Assembly (NCBI RefSeq): GCF_030272615.1 | Contig: NC_081408.1 | Location: forward strand, 403,365,389 to 403,429,388 | Origin: Cryptomeria japonica | Lineage: Eukaryota; Streptophyta; Pinopsida; Cupressales; Cupressaceae | Direction of reading: 5' to 3' | DNA: 64,000 nucleotides | Shown here: positions 21,217 through 34,345 of the stretch, piece by piece | How positions within the stretch are numbered: the stretch's first letter is position 1 | Layout: each line of letters begins with the position of its first letter | Notes under the pieces: generated by a model | Told to the model about the DNA's origin: nothing | Database searches by the model: none | Seen by the model: only the letters and a program-made list of their open reading frames with translations | Made by a program: the position numbers and the translations under genes

Positions 21217-24200
21217 TCAATCATTAGTGGGGATTCTGGATTTCTCTTCCTGGAGGAGGAAGTTAACATGTTTTGGGAGAGATTTGTGACTCCTCCAACA
21301 TCTTAGCCTTGAGAGGTTTCGGCCAATGGGTGCCATGGCATTCGCCATGTAGTTGCCTTCCCTATAGAAATACATAACTTTGAATGACTCAAGCCCAGAG
21401 ATGAGCCTCAAGGTGTCCTTGATGGTTCCCTCAATTGTCCAATTAAGCTTATTCTGCCCTTTGCCAACATTAATGATGAGCATGGAGGCCCCCTCACTGT
21501 CCATAATTCTGATTCCCATGGAGAGGGAAATATGGATTCCACAAGCTAAGGCCATCGGTTCAACCTGATTAGAGGAATGACCATTTAGGTTGCCCGCATA
21601 AGAAGAAACAAGGGCCCCCAGATGGGATCTGATCACCCCACCACTAGAAACTATCCCCCCTTGGCAGCCCCTTCAAAATTGAGTTTAAAATTTGTAACCG
21701 AGGGGAACCAGATCGTGCATTGTCTTAGAAGTCTCTTAGAGGAGTCAACAAGAGAGAACGAGGGGGGGAGGTTCCAACATCTGGCAATTCCCCAGTCCCA
21801 GGTAGAGGGGGCTTGGACACCATTCAAGTTTTAGAAATAGAGATATTCTCAAGAATTAGATTGAGGAACCGAGCAAACACCATTTCCACAGAGCTCTCTT
21901 TGTCTCTGAATATCCTGTCATTCCGTTCCTTCCAGATACACCAACTTACATGGAGGGATTTGATTCCACAGTTGTTGGATAATGGGGTTGGAAGAGGGGC
22001 CCCAAAACTCCTGACACAAATTAACCAAATTGTCACTCATTACCCAACTGATATTAAGTTTACTATAGACCATCTCCCAGAGCTCTCAAGTGAAGGCACA
22101 ATGGAAAAAGATATGGGTTGGAATTTCTTCATCATCTTTGCAGAGGATGCATCTGTTAGGGAAATGAAATCCCCTCTTGACCAGGTTGTCTTGGGTCAAA
22201 ATTTTGTTGAGGAGGGTAGTCCACTAGAAGAAATTGACCTTGGGGAGGAGTTGGGGATTCAAGACCTCTTTCCAGATAGAGGAGACAATAGGTTCCTTGA
22301 GTAAAGTGATGTAGGTAGTCCTGACAAAAAAGTCTCCTGAGGGGTCCCACTTCCATATAAGTTTGTCATCCCTAGGGAACAGGGGGAGGAATATACCAAC
22401 CAAAATCTTCTGGAGCTCTCTAGTAGTAGGAAGGAGGAAGGGGAGGTCAACACATCAGTCCTCCAAGGCCCTCCAAGTGCTATTTCTGAAGTAGTCACTG
22501 ACCCTTTCACCAAAGAAGCCTTTACTAGCATCTTGTAACCATCTCAGGGAGGGGGAAGAAGCAAGGGGTCTCTCCCCTAACCAACAATCTTCCCAGAAAA
22601 GTATGTTCCTGCCATTTCCAATAATCCACCTCAAACCATGAGATAAAGGGTCCCTGTAGCTCAAGATGTTATTCCAAATTTTTGAACCCCTGGGAATGTC
22701 CTCTTTCAGGACAGAGGAAAACTCCGCATTACCCATGTAGTTATCCCTGATGATCCTACTCCAATCCGTATCCTTGTTTAGAAGCTTCCAAGCAATTTTA
22801 GTCATAAGGGCCTTATTGAATCTTGAGATGTTACGGGTTCCCAAGCCGCCCATGACCTTGGGAAGACAAACTTTGTTCTATCCCACCAAGGCGAGCCTCT
22901 TCTTTTATTCCATTCCCATCCAGAGGAAAGTCTTTTGATTATTTCTAGCTTAGCAGCAAAAGCCGCAGAAATATTGACCATGGAGAGAAACTACACGAGG
23001 ATCCCCTGAAGGGAGGAGGAAAGTAGCTGCAACTTCCTAGCACTACTCAAGAATCTACCTTTCCAGCCAACCAACTTTTTCTGTATTCTTTCAAGGATAG
23101 TGATCCAAAAGGAATTAGAGACATCCTTAACAGTCAAGGGGAGACCAAGATAGGTGCCAGGGAGGGAGGCCTTTCGACAACCAAGGATTTTGCACACTTT
23201 ATCTTGGAGTTAGGCATTAGTGTGAAAGAAGTAAATGTCGCTCTTATCATAGTTAATGTGTTAGCCAGACGTTAGAGCATAGGCATTAAGAAAGGATTTA
23301 CAAGCCTTAGCTTCCCAAACAAAGGATACACCAAAAAGGATCGTATCATCAACAAACTACTGTAGAACATTGGGAGGCATCGTAGAGGCAAGCTTGATAC
23401 CCAACAAAGTACCCCTAGGAACCAAAGAGTTCAAGTTAAAGGCCAACACTTCAACAAGGATGATGAAAAGGTAGGGGGATAGAGGATCCCCTTGCCGCAG
23501 CCCTCTGGAGGCCCTGAACTTGTCCAGGGGGTTCCCGTTTAGCAACACAACATAGGTGACAATATATATGCATTCCCCAATAAGTTTGATAAGTTTGTCT
23601 CCAAACCCCATAGCTCTGAGAACTTTGAAGAGGAAGTTCCAGTTGACCCTATCGTAAGCCTTGGAGATGTCAAGATAGAGAACCATCCCTGCCTGATGAC
23701 ATTTATCCATGGAGTGTATAATCTCATGATTAGAGATGACCGCATCAAGAATTTGTCGACCAGGAATGAAACCCTTCTGGGATGGGCGAATCAAAGGATC
23801 CAAAAAGGGTTTGAGCCTATTGACAAGAACATTACTGAAGATTTTATAAACAGTGTTGCAGAGGCTGATGGGGCGGAAATCCTTGAGAGAAGATGCCTCC
23901 TGAGTTTTAGGAACAAGAGCAATGAAGGTGCGATTGAGTTTGTTGAGGAGCCTTCCCAATCTGAAAAAATCTCTAGTAGCCAAAACAACATCAGGGCCCA
24001 CCACATCCCAAAATACTTGAAAAAAAGCCGGGGGGAAACCATCAGGACTCGAGGCTTTGAAGGGGCCCATAGCAAAAACAACAGACTTGACTTCCTCCTT
24101 AAAAATAGGGGCCAAGATGAGGTTGTTATCTTCCACCGAGAGGGGTGGTGGGAGGCAGTTAAGAAGGTCCTCTGCAGCAGGGCCCCCCAATCATCATCAT

Positions 24201-25425
24201 CCCGAAATAAGGTGGAAAAGTAATTGGTAGTCAAACGGCCCAAACTATCAACGTCGTTGACTACCAGATTATTTTTGTCAATGAGGGAAGAGATGTGGTT
24301 TCTACGCCTGTGGATAGAAGTAGATATGTGGAAGAAAGTAATATTTTTAGCACCCTCTTTGAGCGATTGAACCTTGAATTTCTGTTTCAAATATAGTTCC
24401 TCTTTGTGGGAATTTTCCTTCCATTTTCTACAGAGGGCAGCCTCCTCCATATGGGTGGCTTCAAGGGAGTCACCTTGGTCAATATGCTCTTGTATAGCTG
24501 TCAATTTACTATTGAGCTCCTTTTTTTGCTTTAAGATATCCCCGAAGGTGTATTTGTTCCAACCCTAGACATTTCTTTTGACCAAGTCGAACTTTTGGGC
24601 AATCCTGAACATAGGAGTACCAGATATGTTGGTACTCCACCATCTTTTAATGCAATCCTTCAACTTAGGATGAGAGTTCCACATAATTTCATACCGAATA
24701 AGATACTTCATCCTAGCAGCATTAGTGGTATTCCATAGGAGCAGGGGGTTGTGGTCAGAGACCGTTCTGGGGAGGGCAGTGAGCTTCAAGGCTGGACACA
24801 TTCCCTAGTTACCCGAGATGAGAAATCTGTCAAGTCTGACCTAGATAAGATCCTTTCCCTTCCTAAGATTAGACCAAGTGAATTTTTGCCCTGATAGTTC
24901 TACATCAATTAACCCATTCCTACCATTGAAGTCAACTAGATCAGTCATGCTGTCAGAGTATACAAGAAGGCCTCCCAACTTCTCAGAGAGAATCAAAGGG
25001 GAGTTGAAATCACCCGCAATCAACCAGTGAGCGTTGGCATTATTTTTTATTAGAGTAATTATATTGTTCCAGATCATTAATCTACCAGATCGAACATTAG
25101 GGACATAAACATTAACAAGGATGCAAGAGTCCATCAGGGAGGATAGTTAAGAAACAAAAAGGTTGGCCGAGGAGGAGAAAAAACTGCCAGAAAAATGGGA
25201 GGGGTCCCACATGGTGACCAAACCACCGGAGGCTCCAGTAGCCTCACTAACAACAAACTTTGCACTTGACCAGATTTTCCTAGCCACCATGGAGAAGGAG
25301 AACAAAGAAATCTTAACTTCTTGGAGAAGAAGGACCATAATTTTATTTTCAAAAATACATTTTTTAAGAGCATATTGCTTTTGGGGGTTGTTTAGGCCCC
25401 TCATATTCCAAGAGGGGACCTTCAT
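21217..25425 (-). pseudogene. LINE ORF2: endonuclease, reverse transcriptase, RNase H
   Basis: It starts at ATG 25425-25423, which overlaps the ORF1 stop as ATGA. The APE-type endonuclease shows WNMRGLNN, LLLQEVK, IAGDFN and VSDHNPLLL, so all key residues are present, but a TAA interrupts it near 25147. Reverse transcriptase spans about 24190-23200: FRPISLCN, DISKAYDRVNW, GLRQGDPLSPYLF and FVDD. A TAG at 23357-23359 stands directly before FVDD, with two TAA codons at 23261-23263 and 23210-23212. A C-terminal linker (GGLGTRNISRFNKAL near 22850) and a zf-RVT-like segment (CIWKERNDRIFRD near 21940) precede an RNase H-like end at 21636-21217. It would nick target DNA and copy element RNA in the nucleus, but cannot now be made whole. 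Confidence 0.9.
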
Positions 25426-26971
25426 TTCTTACCTTTTATGGTTGTCTCCAAGGTCCTTTGCCTTCCATTGGCAATATCCTTTGTTGCTTCATTTTGTTTT
25501 GATAGTCTTTGTGATGGCCGTCCCACTTTGAGATCTGTCCCCATGTCAGGCTTAGCAGTCCTCGTCTTGCATCTTTGAGTAATCCATCCCTCATTAGCAG
25601 GGGTCATGCAACCACTAGATGATGCACTAGTGGCACCAGGAGAGGGTAAGCCCTGGTTCAGGGAGGGAACCACCAACAGGGAGTGAGCTATCTCTGGGAT
25701 GAGAGAGGGGTCCCTCGCAATCTCACCATCTTCCAATTGATCAGCCAGAGAAACCAAGTTGGTCATCGGGGAAATGCACTGGACCATCTAGGTCGGAATA
25801 GAGGCATCCTCCACAATATTTGCAGGAGATTGGAGAAGGTTGGTGATACTCTCATCAAATAGATATTCTTCTATAATTGGGTCCTCAACAGCTAAGGGAG
25901 GCAGGTCCGGGCTAGGAGTAGGGGTGATAACAGGCCCCACAACAAGGTCATGGTGAATAATAGGAGCATTTGGCAAAGAGTCATCCGCCAGGGCCAAACT
26001 CTTAAGCTTGAGGAGTGGGGTTGTTGGGGCCTTTCATTGAGAGATAACATGTCGGGATTTGTGGCACTTTTGACAGAAGAGGGTAGCATTTTCATGAACC
26101 AAAGATTGAGTCCAGCTGCCCAACCTTGATTTAAGGGTTATGAAGTTGAGGAGGTTCATGCTCACAATAGCTTGGACATAGAAGCGAGCATAGACCAGGC
26201 GTGATTTGGATCTAGTGATTTCATCAACACCTACAAAGGGACCAAATGAGTTCCCAATCCATTTGAAGATGGATTCATCCCAATATTCAAGGGGGAGCCC
26301 CGGGAGATGAACCCATACCGATGCAGTTTTTTGCAAGTCTACCGCAGGGTCAAAGCCAACCTTCCAATGACAGAGGGAGAGGTTGTTACGACCATAGGAC
26401 CAACAACCAGAGAGGACAAGGATGACATCCTCCTCGGTAGTGAATTTGAAGAGGAAGAGGGCGCCAGGCATAGCACTGACAAAAACACTCCCCTTCAGTT
26501 TCCAACTGTCCTTGACCTATTTTCAGACCATCTCAACCGTGGGGTGCAAGGAGAAGAAATTACCACCAGAGTGTTAGCCATGTTATGTAAAATGCAGTCC
26601 AAAACAACGTCAAGAAGCTTAAAAGATGTTCCCTCCTCAGATTGTGAGTAGACTAGGACAAAGTAGGGGTCGACAGTCTTAGACTTTCCGACCAGCATGT
26701 TCTTCCATCCTTTGAGATTCGTGTTTTTATCCAGAGGCTCGGAGGATAGAACAACCGACACAACAGGAATAGGGTCAGAATTCGAAGTTACGCCTGTAAC
26801 CTGAGGGCTCTCCAAAGGAGAACCATCCAACTGAGGCACTGCCGAAACTGAAGGAGGAACTATAGTGGGACCAATAGAGGATGTGACAGATAGTGCCAAC
26901 AACGTAGGGTCCAGAACGGGGATTGTGGGTGGTGGGGGGAGTTCCCCACTAGCAGAAACCACCATGAACAT
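25422..26971 (-). pseudogene. LINE ORF1: DUF4283-like RNA-binding protein
   Basis: It starts at ATG 26971 (MFMVVSASGELPPPP) after a leader of about 70 bases. A proline/serine-rich head is followed by a DUF4283-like domain (FLFKFTTEEDVILVLSGCWSY, then WVHLPGLPLEYWDESIF) with a frame change near 26490. A CCHC knuckle reads CQKCHKSRHVISQC near 26070-26030, with R where G is usual. A low-complexity tail ends TIKGKK and TGA at 25424-25422, overlapping the ORF2 ATG. Stops interrupt it near 26033 and 25788. In plant L1 elements ORF1 coats the RNA. Confidence 0.8.
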
Positions 26972-27041
26972 CGAAGGTTTGAAATTTGAACTTGCAGAGC
27001 GGGTTTACGAATTGTATTTAGATGTTGTTATGCTTACACCT

Positions 27042-27058
27042 AAAAGTATTAAAATGTT
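27042..27058 (+). repeat. LINE target duplication, copy at 5' end of copy A
   Basis: AAAAGTATTAAAATGTT differs by one base from 18864-18880 and 42197-42213. Confidence 0.75.
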
Positions 27059-27643
27059 TTAACATTTTATTTCTATTTTTTCTTATGCACAAATTATTAC
27101 TAATATTATTAATAACAATTTTAAGATGTTGCTTAAAAATTAGCAGAAAAAAAAGATACTCATGGGGCCACCAGGTCCACAAATATTTTCTAAAAAACTT
27201 GAGCAGCAACTGCTAGCTAAAAGAACTTAAGCTTGCAAAGTGTACCATTGAATGTCCACTGCCAACAAACTGCAAGTCTAAGTCATTAGAATGTTCTTGG
27301 ATAGATTGTATTTTAGGTGGCTCATTATTAGCCTAGATTTGGAGTAGTTACTATTTGGAGTAAGCAACAATTAACATCTGTTATGAGAAATACAAACACT
27401 TCGTTCCAAACTAGATTTGGGTTATGTTTGTTTAATGTGCTTTTTATTTATATTTATGTCTCATTATGAATTAATGTAGTTAAATTTGAAACTATTCAAT
27501 TTAGTTAATTTTTTAATGTTAATTTTTATTTTTATTTAATCTAATCATGTTAATTTTGTATTATATAAATTTATTTTTATATAATAATCAAGTTTTGTTA
27601 ATTTTTTTATAATAGAGATTTTAAGATATTTTTGATATGTTAT
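27059..27643. repeat. AT-rich flank segment X, copy 1
   Basis: About 585 non-coding bases nearly identical to 44080-44659 (shared landmarks: TATGCACAAATTATTACTAA, GCAGCAACTGCTAGCTAAAA, GATATGTTAT at the end). It is the right part of duplicated unit A. The match breaks at 27643, where copy 2 continues GTGTTTTTTAT and this copy passes through four bases into LINE copy B. Confidence 0.85.
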
Positions 27644-27647
27644 TTTG

Positions 27648-28840
27648 GAGAAACAACCGATTCATAGGTAGGTGGGGACATGGTGGCCATGGCAAAGCCC
27701 TCCTAGGGATATTGGAAGAATCTAGGGAAAGCCAAAGATAGGGCCGCGAGCTGCTGAGGAGTCGACATGGGGGGCTGAGAGAGCGAAAGATTCCTAGGGG
27801 GGTAGAGAGCCTCATGTAATTTATACAACCTGTATATAAGACCCTGGTGGAGGAGGAAAGGAGGCTTATCCCCATTCTTAGGGTCCATAGTGTCCTTAAC
27901 AGAGCTCTCCAAAGAGTGCAGTAAATAAAATGGCAGACAAAGCAAATCATTATTGCAGAAGTGATTGAGGAGGGACAAATGGTAGTAGTAGAATACCTTA
28001 TACCTACCTTTGAGAGTGAAGTATTTCATGATCATGAGACAAATCATGTTCCACAAGTTCTTGAGCTCCTCCTGAGAAAACCCACCTTGTAGCTTGACAG
28101 GTTCCTCGCGGTCATGGAAAAACCGTTTCAAACCCTCACTATTTGCAACATGATTGGTACGCTTCCAATGACGACCATCCAGGGTCAGCTTCGTAGCCTG
28201 GGAAATAGTCTCCTCAGAGACATCAAAGGCAATGCCACCAACCAAGACCCACCTCTTAGACCGGGAGGAGGTGAAAGTAGCCAAGAGTTGCTCATCATGG
28301 CCCTTCAGGCAATCCAGAAAATTAGCAATTCCACCTTCAACATAAAAATTCCAGACGAGAGGGTCGTTTTTAAAATCATCTAGATTGTCCAGTTCATATC
28401 TCACTCTATCGCTCCCCATTTCATCCGTCAACAAAGCTTCCTTAGTCATGAAATAGAGGAAGTTGCAGAGACTCTTTGAGAAGCAAGCCAGGAAGAGAAA
28501 ATGGGGAATGTGTGAGCCCAGCGTCAATAAATGAGAAATGAAGTTGGGTGCATGGGAAAACAAGAAGTCACTTTTAGTAATGATTTACTGGTTACAAAGC
28601 ATTAAGAGCTAGCAAATACCGGTGGCAACCAACACGTTTCCAATCCAATCATACATCATCATGGATTTGCAAGCCTAGGTGAAATGCCAACACAACAACA
28701 TGTGTGTCATCACCAGCCTGGTCGAATGAGTCACCACCTCATCAGAAGGTATTTGAGGAATATTCCCATTATTTGAATTATGATACCACCACCTCTAGAT
28801 AGTCCCGAGGGAAAAGAGGAGGGGGAGGGAAGCATTTAGA
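27648..28840 (-). pseudogene. LINE copy B ORF3, N-terminal part
   Basis: The frame open from 28563 to 27703 (286 codons) is the best-preserved stretch of ORF3. In order: LTLGSHIPHFLFLACFSKSL, VWNFYVEGGIANFLDCLKGH, VGGIAFDVSEETISQATKL, KYFTLKGRYKVFYYYHLSLL, LLHQGLIYRLYKLHEALYPP, and PQQLAALSLAFPRFFQYP then TAG. The same TAG is in copy A, so it predates the duplication. The frame extends upstream to about 28840 through two stops. The end is cut by the duplication junction at 27648. Function unknown. Confidence 0.6.
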
Positions 28841-28856
28841 AGCCACTCAATTATTA

Positions 28857-31800
28857 GTGGGGATTCTGGATTTTTCTTCATGGAGGAGGAAGTTAACATG
28901 TTATGGGAGAGATTTGTGACTCCTCCAACATCTCAGCCCTGAGAGATTTAGGCCAATAGCTGCCATGGCGTCCGCCACGTGGTTGCCTTCCCTATAGATA
29001 TGCATAACTTTGAACGAGTCAAGCCAAGAGATGAGCCTCAAGATGTCCTTGATGGTTCCCTCAATTGTCCAATTAAGCTTATTCTGCCCTTTGCCAACAT
29101 TAATGATGAGCATGGAGTCCCCCTCAATGTCCATAATTCTGATTCCCATGGAGAGGGAAATACGGATTCCCCAGGCTAAGGCCATCACTTCAGCCTAATT
29201 AGAGGAATGACCAATCAGGTTGCATGCATAAGCAGCAACGAGGGCCTCTAGATGGGATCTGATCACCCCACCACTAGCATCTAGGCCCCCTTGGCAGCCC
29301 CATCAAAATTGAGTTTAAAATTTGTAACCGAGGGGAACCAGATCGTGCATTGTCTTAGAAGTCTCTTAGAGGAGTTGGCAAGAGAGAATGAGGGGGGAGG
29401 TTCCAGAATCTGGCAATTCCCTAGTCCCAGGAAGAGGGAGGCTTGGACACCATTCAAATTTTAGAAACATAGTTGTTCTCAAGAATCTGATTGAGGAACC
29501 GAGCAAACACCGTTTCCACAGAGGTCTCTTTGTCTCTAAATATCTTGTCATTTTGTTCCTTCCAGATACACCAGCTTACATGGGGGGATCTGCTTCCACA
29601 GTTGTTGGATAAGGGGGTTGGAAGAGGGGCCCAAAAACTCCTGACACAGATTAACTAAATTGTCATTCATTACCCAACTGATATTAAGTTTACTATAGAC
29701 CATCCCCCAGAGCTCTGGAGTGAAGGCACAATGGAGGAAGAGATGGGCTGGACTTTCTTATCATCTTTGAAGAGGATGCATCTATGAGGGAAATGAAATC
29801 TCCTCTTAACCAAGTTGTCTTGGGTCAAAATTATGTTGAGGAGGGCAGTCCACCAGATGAAATTGTCCTTGGGGCGGAGTTGGGGATTCCAGACCTCTTT
29901 CCAGAGAGAGGAGACAATAGGTTCCCTGAGTAAACTGATGTAGGTAGTCCTAACAGAAAAGTCTCCTGAGGGGTACCACTTCTATATAAGTCTGTCATCC
30001 CTAGGGAACAGAGGGAGGAATATACCAGCCAAAAGCTTCTAGAGCTCTCTCGCAATAGGAAGGACAAAGGGGAGGTCAACACATCAATCCTCCAAGGTCA
30101 TCCAAGTGCAATTGCTGAAGTAGTCACTGACCCGTTCACCAAAGAAGCGTTTAGTGGCATCTTGTAACTGTCTCAAGGAGGGGGAAGAAGAAAGGGGTTT
30201 CTCCCCTAACAAACAATCTTCCTAGAAAAGAATGTTCTTGCCATTTCCAATAATCCAACTCAAACCATGAGATAAAGGGTCCCTGTAGCTCAAGATGTTT
30301 TTCCAAAATTTGGAACCCCTGGGAATGTCCTCTTTCAGGACAGAGGAAAACTCCACATTACCCATGTAGTTATCCCTGATGATCCTACTCCAATCCGTAT
30401 CCTTGTTCAGAAGCTTCCAGGAAATTTTAGTCATAAGGGCCTTATTGAATCTTGAGATGTTACGGGTTCCCAAGCCGCCCATGACCTTGGGAAGACAGAA
30501 TTTGTCCCAGCCCACCAAGGCGAGCCTCTAGTTCTTTTCTTCCATTCCCATCCAGAGGAAAGTCTTTTTATTGTTTTCCAGCTTAGTAGCCATAGCCACA
30601 AAAATATTGAACATGGAGAGAAAGTACACGAGGATCCGCTAGAGGGAGGAGGAAAGTAGCTGCAACTTCCCAGCACTACTCAAGAATCTACATTTCCAGC
30701 TAGCCAACTTTTTCTGCTTTCTTTCAAGGATAGTGATCCAAAAGGAATTAGAGACATCCTTAACAGTCAGGGGGAGACCAAGATAGGTGAGAGGGAGGGA
30801 GGCCTTTTGACAACCAAGGATTTTGCACACTTTATCTTGGAGTTGGGCATTAGTGTGAAAGAAGTAAATGCTGCTCTTATCATAGTTAATGTGTTGGCTA
30901 GAAGCTAGAGCATAGGCGTTAAGAAAGGATTTCCAAGCCTTAGCTTCCCAAACAAAGGATACACGAAAAAGGATCATATCATCAACAAACTGTTGTAGAA
31001 CATTGGGAGGCATCATAGAGGTGGACTTGATACCCAACAGAGTACCCCTACGAACCAAAGAGTTCAAGTTAGAGGCCAACACTTCAACAAGGATGATGAA
31101 AAGGTAAGGGGATAGAGTATCCCCTTGCTGTAGACCTCTGGAGGCCTTGAACTTCTCTAGGGGGTTCCTGTTTAGCAACACAACATAGGTGACAATAGAT
31201 ATGCATTCCCCAATAAGTTTGATAAGTTTGTCTCCAAACCCCATAGCTCTGAGAACTTTGAAGAGGAAGTTCTAATTGAACCTATCGTAATCCTTGGAGA
31301 TGTCAAGCTAGAGAACCATCCTCGTCTGGTGACATTTATCCATGGAGTTTATAATCTCATGAGTAGAGATGGCCGCATCAAGAATCTGTCGGCCAGGAAC
31401 AAAACATTTTTGGGATGGGATAATCAAAGGATCCAAAAAGGGTTTGAGCCTATTAACAAGAACTTTGCTGAAGATTTTATAAATAGTGTTGCAGAGGCTG
31501 ATGGGGCGGAAATCCTTGAGAGAAGATGCCTCTTGAGTTTTAGGAACAAGAGCAATGAAGGTGTAATTGAGTTTGTTGAGGAGCCTTCCCAATCTGAAAA
31601 AATCTCTAGTAGCCAAAACAACATCACGGCCCACCACATCCCAAAATTCTTGAATAAAAGCCGGGGGGAAACCATCAGGACCTAGGGCTTTGAAGGGGCC
31701 CATAGAAAAAACAACACACTTGACTTCCTCCTTAGAAATAGGGGCCAAGATGAGGTTGTTATCTTCCACCGAGAGGGGTGGTGGGAGGCAGTTAAGAAGG

Positions 31801-32845
31801 TCCGTCCCAGCAAGCCCCCATTGGTCATCATCATCCCAAAATAAGTTGGAAAAGTAATTGGTAGTCAAACGACCCAAACTATCAATTTCGTTGACTACCA
31901 GATTGTTATTGTCCATGAGGGAAGAGATGTGGTTTATACGCCTGTGGATAGAAGTAGATGTTTGGAAGAAAGTACTATTTTTATCACCCTCTTTGAGCCA
32001 TTGAACCCTGGATTTCTATTTCCAATATAGTTCCTCTTTGTGGGAATTTTCCTTCCATTTTCTACAGAGGGCAGCCTCCTCCATATGGGTGGCTTCAAGG
32101 GAGTCACCTTGGTCAATACGCTCTTGTATAGTAGTCAATTTACTATTGAGCTCTTTTTTTTGCTTTAAGATATCCCCGAAGTTGTATTTGTTCCAGCCCT
32201 AGATGTTTCTTTTGACCAAGTCGAGCTTCTGGGCAATCCTGAACATGGGAGTACCAGATACATTGGTACTCCACCATATTTTAATGCAGTCCTTGAACTA
32301 AGGATGAGAGTTCCACATAATTTCATACCGAATAGGATACTTCTTCCTAGAAGCATTATTGGTATTCCATAGGAGCAGGGGGTTGTGGTCAGAGACTGTT
32401 CTAGGGAGGGCAGTGAGCTTCAAGGCTGAACCAATTCCCTAGTTACCCAAGATGAGAAATCTATCAAGTCTGACCTAGATAAGATCCTTTCCCTTCCTAA
32501 GATTAGACCAAGTGAATTTTTGTCCCGATAGTTCCACATCCATTAACCCATTCCTGCCAATGAAGTCAGCTAGATCAGTCATGCTGTTAGAGAATTCAGG
32601 AAGGCCTCCCAACTTCTCAGAGGGAATCAAAGGGGTGTTGAAATCACCCGCAATCAACCGGTGAGCATTGGCATTATTTTGTATTAGAGCAGTTATATCG
32701 TTCCAGAGCATTAATCTACCAGATCGAACATTAGGGGCATAGAAATTAATAAGGATGCATGAGTCCATCGGGGAGGGGAGCTCAGAAACAAAAATGTTGG
32801 CCGAGGAGGAGAGAAAACTGCTAGAAAAATGGGAGGTGTCCCACA
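28857..32845 (-). pseudogene. LINE copy B ORF2, interrupted by Copia-B
   Basis: From the endonuclease (GDFNTPLIPSEKLGG, SDSMTDLADF region) through reverse transcriptase (31916-30639, with LQQFVDDMILF intact) to the RNase H-like end at 29188-28901. At the three positions where copy A has stops around FVDD, copy B has CAG, CAA and CAA. Copy B has its own stops, for example TAG at about 31274 where copy A encodes tryptophan (VNWNF). The first part of ORF2 lies beyond Copia-B at 40473-40686. Confidence 0.85.
32841..32845 (+). repeat. Copia-B target duplication CCACA, left
   Basis: Identical to 40468-40472; the LINE reads straight through when one copy is removed. Confidence 0.95.
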
Positions 32846-34343
32846 TGTTGGCATTATAATAGACAAGGAGAGATTGTTGGCATTTCAATAAGGATATTGA
32901 GAAGGTTGTTGATGATTATGGATATAACTGATTAGGGATGTTTATTGTCTTAATATTATTATTTTGTCATTGATGTCAAGAAATTGATTTTCTAATTTAG
33001 TATGATGTTGCCATATCTTAAGAAGTATGATTTGATGAGTAGAAAGATGTTGGTAAAAGACACAGAAAGATTGTGATGAATAAGGAAGAGAAATAAGTTA
33101 TTCAATGGGCAACTATTACTGAGTTAGACAATGATGAGATCATGATGTTTAGATATTTTTGATATCCTACATATGTTGTTAATTATAAGGTTAATACTAT
33201 ACTATGTTACCGAGCAAGGAACCTAGTCGGTAAACCCTAAGGTTATCACTATCGATTAATGAAGGCGGAATGTCTACCGAGTGAGGTTTAGTATTTACCG
33301 AGTTGCAACAGAGCTGTAATAGAATGCATTAAATGATTAAAAGTTTTATTTAATGAAGGAAGCTGATGAGTTGGAATTGATTAAATAATTGGTATGCCGT
33401 GCATGAAGTTTGTTAAAGAATCTATGGCAATGGAAGATCGACAAAAAGATCTACAGCTCAGATTGAACCACAATACCTTAGCACAAGTTCCAAGAAATGT
33501 ATGCAAGTTCCAAGGCTAGGTAAAACATTTTCAGATCGAAGGATACATTGAACCTAGTCAAGTTTGAAGATCTGATGGCTATGATTGATCATGGGATATG
33601 TGATCAAGGAGATTAAACGATTAGCAAATTGATTATAAATAAGGAACTGTTGATAAACAATGTATGTGGGCAAGTGTAAGCACATGGATGCTACATAGTG
33701 ATTACTGAGCACATAAGCTTGAAGACTTGTTTGATGAACAGAGTATAGAGCCTAGTAGAGGGACAAGATAAGTCCTATGACTAGATTGCATTGAACAAAT
33801 AAGAATCTGCTTTAGCATTTTTGATGCAAAGTTGCAGATATATTTTTATTACTGTTATTTTGTGAAGTGATAGAAAATCTCTTAACCGAGTGGACTTACA
33901 GTCTTATTTGTAAAACCCTCTAGCAAGGTGACATTCTGATTGAGTGTTTGAAACCCTTTAACAAGGTCACCTCTAACAAGGTGAAGATCCTAACAGATCT
34001 GAGGGAAATCCCTTAACCAGGTCACATCTAGCAATGTGTTTGTAATATTTAATAGGATTTGGTTTTAACCAAGCATACTCTAGAAGAGTATATTTCTTAG
34101 TGGGTCCAAAATCCCACAGTGGTTTTTCCCTATTTGGGTTTCCACGTTAAAATTGGTGTTATGAGTGTTGTTATGATTATGTGTTCTTAAGGTTGCATGT
34201 TTTACAGTTTTGATTACATATATCTGTTTAAGCTACCGAGGTTGAATCTGTTGATTTTATGGAAGATTAAGTTTGTATGATTCACCCCCCCCTCATCTGT
34301 TTAGCTTGGCATCTATACTTAACAATTAGTATCAAAACTCTCA
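32846..34343 (+). repeat. Copia-B 5' LTR
   Basis: It runs from TGTTGGCATT to AAACTCTCA, 1498 bases. TATA box at 33634-33641. Tracts of the type AACAAGGTGA near 33900-34050 and TTCACCCCCCCCTCATC near 34283 are typical of plant Copia R/U5. The first 16 bases are repeated 32 bases inward behind GGAGAGAT. Confidence 0.95.
33634..33641 (+). promoter_or_regulatory. TATA box, Copia-B 5' LTR
   Basis: TATAAATA followed by AGGAAC, also present in the 3' LTR at 39756-39763. Confidence 0.6.
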
Positions 34344-34345
34344 AT

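Larger units (their letters stand above)
18881..27041 (-). mobile_element. L1-type LINE, copy A, full length with three ORFs
   Basis: An 8.16 kb non-LTR retrotransposon on the minus strand. The 5' end is at 27041, followed by a leader of about 70 bases, ORF1 (26971-25422), ORF2 (25425-21217), a third coding region (about 21165-19042) and about 160 bases of 3' UTR. A tail of only three A residues abuts the 17-bp target duplication. ORF1 has a DUF4283-like part and a zinc knuckle; ORF2 has endonuclease, reverse transcriptase, a zf-RVT-like part and RNase H, the normal order in plant L1. The third coding region is unusual. Part of the element (20019 onwards to the right) was later duplicated as copy B. 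Confidence 0.85.

Noticed and set aside
23696-24223. Long plus-strand open frame (175 codons) opposite the LINE reverse transcriptase
   Set aside because: It lies exactly antisense to clear reverse-transcriptase motifs and has none of its own.
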